A DNA stretch of 64,000 nucleotides from a virus, in the IMG/VR virus record IMGVR_UViG_3300034019_001953, positions 1-64,000 of that record. The stretch is one strand, 5' to 3'. A program made the position numbers and the translations under genes. This document shows positions 47,954 through 57,425 of the stretch, piece by piece. The notes below the pieces were generated by a model. The model was not told the origin of the DNA and searched no databases. It saw only the letters and a program-made list of their open reading frames with translations. Position 1 is the stretch's first letter; each line of letters begins with the position of its first letter.

Positions 47954-49692
47954 AAAACAAAAATATTTCTCCTAAAGATAGTTTGAAATCAATTCTTCTG
48001 AGGATGAATTATGATTCAAAAAAAACCTTGGCAGAAAATTTGAAATTTTTGAGTGAGCAAGCTGGAGGTGCTTGGGCGGGTACCCCTGGTGCACCTACCC
48101 CATTTATGACAAATGATGTGAATGATGTAAAAAAAGTTTATCCTCAGGATTGTGCCTTCCCTGATAAGGCTGTTCTACCGGGTACTAATAAGTACGGTTT
48201 GAAAGGTCTTGATGCCATACCTAAAAATTTCTGTGCTTATCAGAGACCGTCTATAAATTGTGATATAGACAAGGACGTAGATAATCAAGCTACTTGGATT
48301 TTACTACCCGATTCGAGTAAAAACATTTCTTTTTTTACCACTTATGAAGATTATGCGAGTTCTGTTGATTTGTATTTAGATGAATTATCACCTGAATCAA
48401 AAAACAAAATAAATAGGGACACCCTGATAGAAAAGTTCCAAAAAATCATACCTCCCAATTCGGTTAAACAATTCAAACTTAAAAGTGTAACCAAAGATGG
48501 GGATATAGTTGAAAAAACTTATTTACCTTACGTTTGTTATAGTGTACTTCTTGAGAAAGACCTGCCGAGTTTTATCGGTTTCAAAGGGTTTTTCGACGAA
48601 CAGAATCAGCCCTTTGTTTATGCTGAAAAAAGAGATACAAGAACTGAAACAGAAAAAATTTTAGATGAATGGGAGGGAGCAATTTATTTTGCACAATTCT
48701 TGGTTGCCGTAGTGGCCACCGCTGCGTGTAATGGTTGTGCAGCTTCTATTTGGATTGATTTGATTGTTTCCCTCGGTGTAGGTGCTGCTTATACCACGAG
48801 AAATTTTGAGAAAGGAGAAGAAGTTGATGCCGTATTGGCCGCGTTTTTCGCTGTTTTGCCTGGATTATATTTTTTCAAGGGATTAAAAGGGGTCACACCA
48901 AAAATTGCAAAGGAGTTAGAGACAAAATTTGCTAGGTCTGGTTTAACCGCTCAATCTTCAGTCGCTCAATATAAAAATTTTACGAAAAGTTTATCCCCCG
49001 AAGCTCAAAAAGTTTTAAATAATCTTTTTAGAAATGACCAAGTTTTATTCAAAGAACTTATAAAAAAAGGAAGTGGTGGAGGTAAAGATATTGTCAAAGC
49101 AATAAACGCCAAGTTTGCCGACATGTTTGTTAGATATCCAAAATTGATAAAGGAAATCCCTGTAAGGGACAGAATTTGGTATAAAACTATGTTTTTACCT
49201 GCAGCGACCGCTTTTATTGCCGCTGCGGGGGTGAATTATAAATGGGGGTCTCAGTTGAACACAGTAGATAGTGAAAAACTTACTGATGAAGAAAAAGATA
49301 AATTAGATGGAATTTGGGAATTCATTCCTGAGGAATTGAAACAAGAAATGGTGGTGAATTTCTTTAACAAACCTGAAAATATATCACAAGTAATCAACGA
49401 CCCGCAATGGAAAGGAACCGAACAAGAAATTAACGCAAACGCAAAGAAAAATTTACCTGAAGCTCTCAACTTACTTTTTGTCAAAAACAAAGTCAGAGAA
49501 ATTTTTGAAAAAAACGGGTATAAGTATGAAGATTTCATGACATTAGACCAAGAAATCAAATTGTCGAAGTCTGAACTAGAGGTTTTGAAAAAAGAAGGTT
49601 GGGTTATGGCGGACGAATGGGACGATGAATCACAGGTGGACATGACACTATTTATAAATGGTGACTTATATTATAAAATAAAGAAAAAATGA
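47950..49692 (+). CDS. Large leader protein with membrane segments
   Basis: 580 residues. The leader region ends in LAENLKFLSE, then Gln-Ala-Gly (L-S-E site near residue 37). Residues 40-230 are mixed with several Cys. Around 235-310 lie strong hydrophobic segments (AIYFAQFLVAVVATAACNGC; IWIDLIVSLGVGAAYT; VLAAFFAVLPGLYFF). The C-terminal part is helical and charged, with another hydrophobic helix FLPAATAFIAAAGVNY near 420. The layout (leader, soluble part, membrane-active helices) suits a protein ejected from the head into the cell envelope. No known domain. Confidence 0.7.
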   Translation: MKNKNISPKDSLKSILLRMNYDSKKTLAENLKFLSEQAGGAWAGTPGAPTPFMTNDVNDVKKVYPQDCAFPDKAVLPGTNKYGLKGLDAIPKNFCAYQRPSINCDIDKDVDNQATWILLPDSSKNISFFTTYEDYASSVDLYLDELSPESKNKINRDTLIEKFQKIIPPNSVKQFKLKSVTKDGDIVEKTYLPYVCYSVLLEKDLPSFIGFKGFFDEQNQPFVYAEKRDTRTETEKILDEWEGAIYFAQFLVAVVATAACNGCAASIWIDLIVSLGVGAAYTTRNFEKGEEVDAVLAAFFAVLPGLYFFKGLKGVTPKIAKELETKFARSGLTAQSSVAQYKNFTKSLSPEAQKVLNNLFRNDQVLFKELIKKGSGGGKDIVKAINAKFADMFVRYPKLIKEIPVRDRIWYKTMFLPAATAFIAAAGVNYKWGSQLNTVDSEKLTDEEKDKLDGIWEFIPEELKQEMVVNFFNKPENISQVINDPQWKGTEQEINANAKKNLPEALNLLFVKNKVREIFEKNGYKYEDFMTLDQEIKLSKSELEVLKKEGWVMADEWDDESQVDMTLFINGDLYYKIKKK

Positions 49693-51791
49693 CACGTAAA
49701 GATAAATTAGTAATAACTGAGCTCAAAAGAATCCAAGAAATAATGGGGGTAGAAAATAATTTACCTATACTTTTAGAACAGCCCAAACCGTTACTTACCG
49801 CTTTAAAAAGTATTTTTACCAACGCGGAGCCTTTGGAAAAGGGTGCAATATATCAGCTTACACATAATGGTAAACCGTTAAAAAAATTGGCGAATGCTGA
49901 ATTTCAAGAATTGAAAAGTTTGGTTTCCAAACCAAATTTCAGATTTGCCGACATTACAGATGATGGTTTAAGATTGACTCTGAAACAAATAGTACAAAGT
50001 AATGAAGAATTACAAGCGTTAGCAGAAAAAACGATTCAAGATATAGCAAAAAGTCAGGGGAAGACTGTTTCACAATTGATGAAAGAATTCGCACAAGACT
50101 ATATCGACACTAACGCAGAAAATTACACTCCCGAAGAATGGATTAAAAATAAATTATCTACTCTTACAGTTCCTGATGGTACTGCTAGTGGTGGTCGTCG
50201 TCCTTTGAATATAGATGACGGCTCTATTGAGTTGATTGAAAATTATTTAGTACAACAGTTGAAAAAGTATGTACCTGAAATAGAAGTGGCTGGTAGAAAA
50301 ATTAGTGCCGCTTCAAACTCATGGTGGACAACAGGAACGGGTGCACAACTCAAATCGCTTGGTAATGCCCTGTTACCATATTATTTCAAAAACCTTTGGT
50401 ATAAATTTGTACCATGGGCAACAGAAATATTACCAAATAAATTGTTAAAAAAATGGAAAATAGAAGTTCCTAGTATTGTAGACGACCTTGAAGGTCAAGT
50501 TGCTGAAATTATGAGGAAGCAACAAACCTTAGACCCACAAGGAGAGGAAATGAGTTTTGATGTATTGGAAAATTTGGACAATATGTGGGCAATAATATCA
50601 CGAGGACGAAAGAGCATGATGGAACAACAATATAAACAAATGATTCAAGATTGGTTTGTAACGAATTCAGCAATTCCAAAGAAAGAATTGGAGGTATTTT
50701 TAAACAACCCGGGAGTTAAAAAGGTCTTGGAGACACCGCCAGAATATTTGACAAAAAAAATGGATTATATTTTCATGACTTATCTCAAGGCTCATGTGAA
50801 AAAAATTCCAGCTGTTGGTGCAACCCTACAAGCGATTAAAAATGCTAAAGCTCGAGGTGGAATTATGAAATCTTTTAAAGAACAAGATTTCTTTGAATTC
50901 ATTCCTAGATTAAAAAATGAAATTCTCTATAAAACTCCCCTCACCAAAGCCGAAATGATGGAATTAGGTATGAGGACTACAAAAGCTGGTACAATAATAG
51001 AATTTGCCTTCATTTATTTGATTTGGGTCCCTGTAGTAGAAAATTTGATAAAAAACTATTTTGCAACAATTTATCAAAACTATTTTGTTATAGATGATTT
51101 TAACAAAGAATTAGAAAGATACAGGCAATTGTGTAAGGTCGGTCTCATAGAAGAGAATGGTAAACCTATCCCACCCTCAGAATGTAACAAAAGATTTGCG
51201 GAAATAAAAAGAACAACATGGGATGGTATGATTGAAAATGTAAAAGCTAATTATCCTTTTAGAGCTTACATTAGGGACGTAAAAGAAGGTTTTGGAGAGG
51301 GTATACCAGAAGGGTTGTGGAACCTTTTATTAAATCCGGCCACAAGGATTGATGAGTTATACAGTGCACTTAAAAAGTCTGTAAGTGAAGGGGAAAGTGT
51401 TATTCCATTTGAGCGTTGGAAAGATGAGGCATTGGAACCTTTCGAGCCCATAAGAGAGGATATGGAAAAACAACTTAGAAGTCTAGGTTTACCGGTGGAC
51501 AATGAAAAAGAATTAGATGCTGCAACGGCCGAACTAATTAGAAAACAGGAAAAAGAAAATCCTGAGCTCAGATATATGTCAGGAAACCTTAAAGAAAATT
51601 TAGTAGATTTTAAAAAGTTTCTAACAACTCCACCTAATACTATGACAATGTCTTCTTTGACTAATGCTGCGGAAATGACAGATAATGTTGGAAAATATTA
51701 TTTAATCGATAAAACAAAACCGGTCGATATTTACGACAACCCTAAATTCAGATTTTTTGAAGGAACGTTTACACAAGATTATGCAAACTAA
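49689..51791 (+). CDS. Large leader protein, 700 residues, unknown
   Basis: It begins MTRKDKLVITELKRIQEIMG and continues VENNLPILLE before Gln-Pro; L-L-E before Q is a good cut form near residue 32. The body is helical and charged, with a DGTASGGRRPLNIDDG linker near 165 and a hydrophobic stretch FAFIYLIWVPVVENLI near 440. Several helices end in Lys/Arg clusters. No family recognised. Start overlaps the preceding stop by 4 bases. Likely co-packaged with its neighbours. Confidence 0.7.
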   Translation: MTRKDKLVITELKRIQEIMGVENNLPILLEQPKPLLTALKSIFTNAEPLEKGAIYQLTHNGKPLKKLANAEFQELKSLVSKPNFRFADITDDGLRLTLKQIVQSNEELQALAEKTIQDIAKSQGKTVSQLMKEFAQDYIDTNAENYTPEEWIKNKLSTLTVPDGTASGGRRPLNIDDGSIELIENYLVQQLKKYVPEIEVAGRKISAASNSWWTTGTGAQLKSLGNALLPYYFKNLWYKFVPWATEILPNKLLKKWKIEVPSIVDDLEGQVAEIMRKQQTLDPQGEEMSFDVLENLDNMWAIISRGRKSMMEQQYKQMIQDWFVTNSAIPKKELEVFLNNPGVKKVLETPPEYLTKKMDYIFMTYLKAHVKKIPAVGATLQAIKNAKARGGIMKSFKEQDFFEFIPRLKNEILYKTPLTKAEMMELGMRTTKAGTIIEFAFIYLIWVPVVENLIKNYFATIYQNYFVIDDFNKELERYRQLCKVGLIEENGKPIPPSECNKRFAEIKRTTWDGMIENVKANYPFRAYIRDVKEGFGEGIPEGLWNLLLNPATRIDELYSALKKSVSEGESVIPFERWKDEALEPFEPIREDMEKQLRSLGLPVDNEKELDAATAELIRKQEKENPELRYMSGNLKENLVDFKKFLTTPPNTMTMSSLTNAAEMTDNVGKYYLIDKTKPVDIYDNPKFRFFEGTFTQDYAN

Positions 51792-53112
51792 TATAAAAAA
51801 ACTAATAGTCGAACAAATAGTTTATCCTCCGTGTGACCCCGTTGACCCTCCTACCGATTTCACCGATGAAGAATGGGCAGGGTCAGGAAGACCGCCTGTA
51901 AGAAGTGGTTGTGCTCCGTGTAAAAAAGGAACTAAAATCTTCATAAGATGTAAGGCTTCTGTACAACCACCAATCGACGACAAATATGTAGGTGTGTATG
52001 TTAAAAAAGGATTTGGAATTATTCAGGATTTCAAAGTCAAATTCAAACAATTTAGAAATCAGTTGAAAATGACAATGGGTGGTGGTCAATACGTACTTAC
52101 CAAATCAACCAACACTGAAGATGTTTTTTGGAATCAAACTTTTGGAATCGATGTTACTTTTGATTTTACTGAGGACCCACCTCAAGCTATTATAAATTTA
52201 TCTACACCGAACGCTAGTGTTCTTACAACTTTGGAAGGTGCAAACGTAGTTCGTCTTATGGCACCACCTCCAGTCGGTCAAGGTAGTGAAATAACTGTTA
52301 CAAAAACTGATGAATCCGTCAACCCTGCAGCAGAGGACTCCGCAGTTTGGAATTGTGTGAAAACCGCTCTTGATAATTCGGGTGCAATAATGATGGGAAC
52401 AAGTCTAAAAGGTGATTATAAATATTTTCCTGTAGATACCATTTATGAGGGTGAAGAAACTGATTTTTATTTGTACAAGAACTATAAAGCTGAATGGAAG
52501 ACTTCAGATTCCATGAAAACAATAAAAACAGGTAAATGGGAATGTACTGAAAATAATAAAGGATTTAAAATTACATGGGATGATGGTAAAGTTGAAAAAT
52601 TTCCTGTTAGGGCTCGAATATCTGGTGATGAAAATGAAGATAATAATCAAGATGATGGTTCAGACGGAGGAGAAAATCAATCAAAGATAAAAAATTGTCG
52701 TTCGTTTGTAACTGAACCAAATGAGAAAGATATTTTGAGTGGAAGAAAACAAATAAAAAAATGTATGAAAGGTCCGATTATTGCAAGTATACAAAAAATG
52801 CCTGTATTTCAATCATACCTTTTTGATGTGCTAAGAGGAAATAAACAACCTGAAGTTACCGATGAATTTTTCGGACCTTATATGGAAAAGGCAATCAAAA
52901 TTTATCAAAGTACAAACGGATTATATTCGTTAAACAGAACTTTAAGTGGTACCATAGATAAAAAAACATATGAACTTCTTTTATCACAAAATAAAAATAG
53001 ACCAGGACCTGAACCTGAACCACCGAAGCCCGCACCTAAACCTGAACCTAAACCTGCTCCAGCGCCAGAACCTCCAAAACCAAAATTTGCTGACGAAAAA
53101 ACAAAATTTTAA
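51781..53112 (+). CDS. Leader protein with PG-binding-like tail
   Basis: 443 residues from the ATG at 51781, which overlaps the preceding stop and gives the leader MQTNIKKLIVE, then Gln; the ATG at 51757 would spoil this. Residues 20-270 are beta-rich with Cys pairs (YPPCDPVDPP; RSGCAPCKKG). Residues about 325-415 (PIIASIQKMPVFQSYLFDVL; FFGPYMEKAIKIYQST; GTIDKKTYELLL) resemble the fold of peptidoglycan-binding domain 1. The end is a Pro-rich repeat (PKPAPKPEPKPAPAPEP). If head-packed, it could meet the cell wall on ejection. Confidence 0.7.
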   Translation: MQTNIKKLIVEQIVYPPCDPVDPPTDFTDEEWAGSGRPPVRSGCAPCKKGTKIFIRCKASVQPPIDDKYVGVYVKKGFGIIQDFKVKFKQFRNQLKMTMGGGQYVLTKSTNTEDVFWNQTFGIDVTFDFTEDPPQAIINLSTPNASVLTTLEGANVVRLMAPPPVGQGSEITVTKTDESVNPAAEDSAVWNCVKTALDNSGAIMMGTSLKGDYKYFPVDTIYEGEETDFYLYKNYKAEWKTSDSMKTIKTGKWECTENNKGFKITWDDGKVEKFPVRARISGDENEDNNQDDGSDGGENQSKIKNCRSFVTEPNEKDILSGRKQIKKCMKGPIIASIQKMPVFQSYLFDVLRGNKQPEVTDEFFGPYMEKAIKIYQSTNGLYSLNRTLSGTIDKKTYELLLSQNKNRPGPEPEPPKPAPKPEPKPAPAPEPPKPKFADEKTKF

Positions 53113-53114
53113 TT

Positions 53115-54428
53115 ATGAAACGTAGAATTATACAAGAACAAGACGAGAAACAAACCAAAAAAACAAATTTAACAAGAGCGATTGAGTTAGGTTGTTTTGA
53201 TAGATTGGGTATAACAATAAATCCAGAAACACCACAAGAAAAAGACGGTAACGTTATTTTATTTGCTAAAGGGAATGAGTCTCAAGCGGATTTTCAAGTG
53301 ACTTTTGAACCTGACGTGAACCAAAAAGATGCTAAAGGATTACAACAATTAGGAAAAATAGTTAAAACTTTAGACCCCAAAGAATTTAACATTTGGACTT
53401 GTAGACCTTTACAAACTGAGTTATCGAAAAAACCCGAAGAAAAAAAAGAACCCCCTAAGGAAGAGGAAAATAACAATGACCCTGAACTAACGACTTTGAA
53501 AGATGCTTTGAAAGCCGCAAAGGCTAACCCTTTGAAAGAAATTGAAGTGAAAGATTGTGTTTCAGCAATAAAATTATTTTTTAAATATTCCAAAAATGCT
53601 CCACAAGCTGATTTAGGTCAATTCCATGAAGTCGTGAAAAATAGTGTGTCCAAGTGTGCTAGACAGGAGAACATGAAAAAATTAAATAGGAAAAACAAAC
53701 AAGAGATAAATACGATGTTACAAACGATAGCTAACTATGCTCAAAGAGATAAGGATAAAGGAAAATACAAGATTGTGAATTTACCACTCATTGAAAATAG
53801 AAATTTGAATTCGTTGGTGAAGGAGGTTTTGAATGAAACTAAAGTATTAAAAGAAAATAGACTTATCCTTGAAAAGATATGTGAAAGTAGATTGAAAATT
53901 GTCTCGGAAAACATGGATGATTTTGAAAATATGAGTAGAGTTAGAAAAATTAAATTTGGTTTTAGATTCTTGAAAGAATCCTCTGAGTTATTAGAGATTG
54001 GTCTTATAAAAGAAAATCTAACCGATATATTTCAAAATTTATACGGTAAGAGTATGGAAGATATGATTGGTGCAATATCTGAACCCCTTCTAATTTCATT
54101 ATTGACAAAAATTGGTTTAGACGAAGATTTGAAGGGCAAAGTTCTGACGAATATTCAATCGAAAGGAACAGAAATTATACCATCTATGGGAGATTGTAAA
54201 TCTCTGACAAATTTTATATCGGCAGCAATTTCAGAAGAACTTACCAAAAAAATGAACACTGAAAATATAATCCAAAGTGATGTGGTCAATACAAGTCTTA
54301 TGGACACACTAAAAAATTCAAGTTTTTTAGAAAATCTGAATTCTAAATTAGAAAGTTCGGTTTGTGAGTTATACGATAAATTCACAGAAAATGCAAAAAA
54401 TTTGGTTGTCAGAATGTCAGCACTCTGA
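53115..54428 (+). CDS. Helical leader protein, 437 residues
   Basis: A very short leader MKRRIIQE, then Gln (I-Q-E site). A 100-residue acidic/Pro region (KKPEEKKEPPKEEENNNDPE) precedes a long helical body with FKYSKN, NRNLNSLVKEVLNETKVLKE, and a C-terminal bundle. No known domain. Last gene of the operon; a terminator follows. Confidence 0.65.
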   Translation: MKRRIIQEQDEKQTKKTNLTRAIELGCFDRLGITINPETPQEKDGNVILFAKGNESQADFQVTFEPDVNQKDAKGLQQLGKIVKTLDPKEFNIWTCRPLQTELSKKPEEKKEPPKEEENNNDPELTTLKDALKAAKANPLKEIEVKDCVSAIKLFFKYSKNAPQADLGQFHEVVKNSVSKCARQENMKKLNRKNKQEINTMLQTIANYAQRDKDKGKYKIVNLPLIENRNLNSLVKEVLNETKVLKENRLILEKICESRLKIVSENMDDFENMSRVRKIKFGFRFLKESSELLEIGLIKENLTDIFQNLYGKSMEDMIGAISEPLLISLLTKIGLDEDLKGKVLTNIQSKGTEIIPSMGDCKSLTNFISAAISEELTKKMNTENIIQSDVVNTSLMDTLKNSSFLENLNSKLESSVCELYDKFTENAKNLVVRMSAL

Positions 54429-54474
54429 TGACCAGTATAAATGGTAGGAAAACAAAAAGGGGGTGTTCCAAATC

Positions 54475-54505
54475 AAAAAAAAGAAGGGTTTAACCCTTCT
54501 TTTTT
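54475..54505. terminator. Bidirectional terminator
   Basis: AAGAAGGGTTTAACCCTTCTT, a perfect inverted repeat with A run on its left and T run on its right. It separates the leader-protein operon from the convergent clpP gene. Confidence 0.9.
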
Positions 54506-55167
54506 GTTTTCACTACTTCATCGATGATACCATATTCAACAGCTTCATCGGCCGACAGCCAAAAGTCACGTTGAGAGTCTTCAGTAACTTGCTCGGAAGT
54601 TTTTCCACAAAATTCTCCAAGTAGTTGGAATAAAATTTTGTTGGTTTTTTCCCATTCTATAAAATTGATTCTTGCATCTTGAATATTACCACCAGCACCA
54701 CCAGATGTTTGATGTAACATAGTTTTAGAAAAACGTAAAGATGCTCTTTTTCCTTTGGTTCCAGCACCTAAGAGGACTGAACCCATGGAAGCTGCCATTC
54801 CTGTGTTTACAGTTCTAATATCACAGGTAATGTACTGCATAACGTCAACCATAGATAAACCACTCTTTACTGAACCACCAGGCGAATCGATATGCATGGT
54901 AATATCAGTCTTATCTGAGTTATCCAAAAACATAAGTTGAGCTTGAACTATGGTGGACATTCGGTCATCTACGGGACCTGCAACCCAAATGATTCTATCT
55001 CTCATCAACCTCGAAAAAATATCAATTTGAGTTGCCCTCATTTCTCTTTCTTCAAGAATGTAAGGGGTCATAGAGGATTCAATTTGTTGACCAAAATAAT
55101 GTAAATCCAAGGAACCCTTTCCTAAATGTTTTGTGTAATAATTTGTAAAATCGTTCGTCAAATTCAT
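54490..55167 (-). CDS. clpP: ClpP-type serine protease
   Basis: 225 residues with the ClpP signature: RIIWVAGPVDDRMSTIVQAQ, HIDSPGGSV (substrate strand), NTGMAASMGS with Ser127, MLHQTSGGAGG with His152, and QRDFWLSADEAVEYG with Asp201. Phage ClpP-like proteins can be head-maturation proteases, but this one looks like a plain cellular ClpP and has no fused scaffold. It may redirect host proteolysis, or cut leader proteins; the latter is not expected, since ClpP is not specific for L-x-E. First gene of a minus-strand run. Confidence 0.93.
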   Translation of the reverse strand: MNLTNDFTNYYTKHLGKGSLDLHYFGQQIESSMTPYILEEREMRATQIDIFSRLMRDRIIWVAGPVDDRMSTIVQAQLMFLDNSDKTDITMHIDSPGGSVKSGLSMVDVMQYITCDIRTVNTGMAASMGSVLLGAGTKGKRASLRFSKTMLHQTSGGAGGNIQDARINFIEWEKTNKILFQLLGEFCGKTSEQVTEDSQRDFWLSADEAVEYGIIDEVVKTKKKG

Positions 55168-55203
55168 ATGTATTAAATTTGAAACAAAAATAACAAAAAA
55201 AAG

Positions 55204-55848
55204 TTACAACCCCAAAATGTCATCGACAATTTCTTGACTTGACAAAGTTTTCCAAGGTCTTGGGTGTTGATATGACCAAAAGGTTTTCCAATTTCCATAC
55301 CAAATTACTCCCTCCATTCTATGGTCCAAAGTTCTAAAATCGGTTGAGGTTTTGGGAAACCTTCCTATGTTATAAGTTTTGTAAAAATCTATTCCGAAAG
55401 TGGAATAATAATCTCCGAACATTTTATTTATCTCGTCGAATTTAGAATTTAGGACTATTTTACACCCATGTATTTTTTGATATACTTTTACTCTTTCCGT
55501 CCACAAAAATGCCTCTTCCTTATCTTCAGTGACTAAATTAAATAACACATGTTTACCATAGTCATTAAATCTGTGTACAAAAATTTTGGACATTCCATAA
55601 TTTGGGACATACTTGGAAATTTGTATCTCAAAATCGTAATAGAATTCTATTGGACAAGTGAAATCTACTCTCCATCTTGGGTATGAACCTGAAGATATTT
55701 TGTATCCCTCGATATAAAGAGATTGGTCCTCGTTCTTCTTATATTCTCTCAATTCAACATAATATAATTTGTCAGGACCCGCGACTCTAACATGTACGCT
55801 AGGGTTTGTATTAAAAACAATTTGTTCACTATTCAGAGTAATATACAT
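55204..55848 (-). CDS. Unknown protein next to carbamoyltransferases
   Basis: 214 residues. It begins MYITLNSEQIVFNTNPSVHV; beta-rich N-terminal half, then FDEINKMFGDYYSTFGIDFY and a WYGNWKTFWSYQHPRPW aromatic block. The start overlaps the carbamoyltransferase gene by 20 bases. I do not recognise it; its place suggests that it serves the same pathway, perhaps as acceptor-sugar enzyme or partner. Confidence 0.65.
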   Translation of the reverse strand: MYITLNSEQIVFNTNPSVHVRVAGPDKLYYVELREYKKNEDQSLYIEGYKISSGSYPRWRVDFTCPIEFYYDFEIQISKYVPNYGMSKIFVHRFNDYGKHVLFNLVTEDKEEAFLWTERVKVYQKIHGCKIVLNSKFDEINKMFGDYYSTFGIDFYKTYNIGRFPKTSTDFRTLDHRMEGVIWYGNWKTFWSYQHPRPWKTLSSQEIVDDILGL

Positions 55849-57424
55849 AATCTTCTAATATGAGTTCATCAATTATTTTTTTATATAAAGTTTCAAATGC
55901 TTGGCGAGGATGTTCAATAATTGGTTCATTGTGGGAGTTAAATGAAGTGTTCAGAAGTACAGGAATACCTGTTATCAAGTAATACTCGTTTAAAATCTCC
56001 CAAAATTTAGGATTTGATTCTTTTACAACAACTTGAGGTCTTGCGGTTTTATCTGACTTTTGAATTACTGCAGGAATTTTATCTATCCACTCCTCTTTTG
56101 TGGAATAACACATAGTCATAAATTGTGCAGTATATTTTGACTTAGAACAAGTGAAAATTTCATCAAAGTGTTCGGACATGACGATAGGTGCAAATGGCAT
56201 AGTATCATATCTTTTAAGTCTCCCGTTCAAAATTTTATGTGTTTCTTTATCTGTGGGTTTTACTAAAATACTTCGAGCACCCAAAGCCCTTGGACCCAAT
56301 TCAGACCCACCCTGAAACCATCCAACTATATTACCATCAGCAATTTTTCTTGCCATTTCTTTTACATCATACTCTCTTCTCTTAAAATTGAATGAAGTTG
56401 AAGCCCTTTGAATTTTTTCTTCAGAATACTTCGAACCGAGAAAAACATTTTTTAAACGTTTTGGTTTAGTCCATTCACCTAATTCTACAGATTTAAAAAT
56501 TGCGGCACCGAGAGCTAATCCCTCGTCACCCATCGGAGGTAAAATGTAAACTTCCTCAACCCAAGGTAGTTCGTTTATGTGTTGATTTAGTTTAACGTTT
56601 GCAAAAAGACCTCCGGCGAAACATAGTTTTGTATATTCTGGATATAACTTGTGTAAATCATTTATAAATCTCAACATCAAATCATTTGTCAATTTTTGTA
56701 AATTGAAACAAAACATTTCTTTGTTTATTTGACTTTCGAAAAAACCATCTTCAAACATCATATCACAAATAAACTGTGTTTTTGGTGCGGTACCCGAGGG
56801 GAAAAATCTCAAATTTTCATAATTTACTAATGAATTCAAGATTTTATATATTTTTTCATCATAAAATCCATCGGGCGCCATTCCCATAAGTTTTCCCTCA
56901 TCTTTACACATTTTCCATTTTCCCTCATTATGTTCATCATAACCTCTCATACTAGACGTACTAAAACCCCACAAATGGGATAAGCTGGCAAAACCAGCAT
57001 ATGGCATATTTTTCACTAAGGTCATTTTTCCATTTTCACAAAGGAAAATTTTCATTACTGATTCTTGACCACCGCCATCATATGTTATGGTTATCGTTTT
57101 ACCTTCAAATCCACTTGTAAAATATGCACCGTAAGCGTGGGCGGTGTGATGACTTACCCTTTCATAAGGTTTACCTTTGGAAATTCTTCTCAAAAATTCG
57201 TCGGGTACAGGCTGAGCAATAACCCTATAATCCGCTTCATGAAATTTCACGTTGGTTTCAAGCTCTGCCCTGTTCAAACACATTTCGGCCTGAATGTCGT
57301 AATTATCACCCGCCTTTATTCTAGTCAAACGTTCTTCTTCTATAGAAAAAATTATTTCTCCATCTTCCAAGTAAGCTATACACGGGCTGTGTGAGCCTGT
57401 GAACATACCATAAATTCTACTCAT
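55829..57424 (-). CDS. NodU/TobZ-type O-carbamoyltransferase
   Basis: 531 residues. SHSPCIAYLEDGEIIFSIEE with EERLTRIK, then SHHTAHAYGAYFTSGF (metal His 92, 93, 96), ITYDGGGQES, a GGLFANVKLNQ strand, the GSELGPRALGARSI carbamoyl-phosphate/ATP site and LLNTSFNSHNEPIIEHP mark the family: it uses carbamoyl phosphate and ATP to make carbamoyl-AMP and then O-carbamoylates a hydroxyl on a sugar or base. A second family member is encoded directly upstream with a 1-base gap. Two different copies suggest two acceptor groups or a heterodimer. Confidence 0.92.
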   Translation of the reverse strand: MSRIYGMFTGSHSPCIAYLEDGEIIFSIEEERLTRIKAGDNYDIQAEMCLNRAELETNVKFHEADYRVIAQPVPDEFLRRISKGKPYERVSHHTAHAYGAYFTSGFEGKTITITYDGGGQESVMKIFLCENGKMTLVKNMPYAGFASLSHLWGFSTSSMRGYDEHNEGKWKMCKDEGKLMGMAPDGFYDEKIYKILNSLVNYENLRFFPSGTAPKTQFICDMMFEDGFFESQINKEMFCFNLQKLTNDLMLRFINDLHKLYPEYTKLCFAGGLFANVKLNQHINELPWVEEVYILPPMGDEGLALGAAIFKSVELGEWTKPKRLKNVFLGSKYSEEKIQRASTSFNFKRREYDVKEMARKIADGNIVGWFQGGSELGPRALGARSILVKPTDKETHKILNGRLKRYDTMPFAPIVMSEHFDEIFTCSKSKYTAQFMTMCYSTKEEWIDKIPAVIQKSDKTARPQVVVKESNPKFWEILNEYYLITGIPVLLNTSFNSHNEPIIEHPRQAFETLYKKIIDELILEDYVYYSE

Positions 57425-57425
57425 T

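Noticed and set aside
47638-47975. Minus-strand and second-frame ORFs over the Gly-rich gene at 47690
   Set aside because: They mirror Gly codons (Pro-rich on the other strand) and lack start signals.
54490-55167. ClpP as the protease that cuts the leaders
   Set aside because: It is a plain ClpP without scaffold fusion and the family does not select L-x-E sites; a gp21-type enzyme is more likely to lie outside the window.
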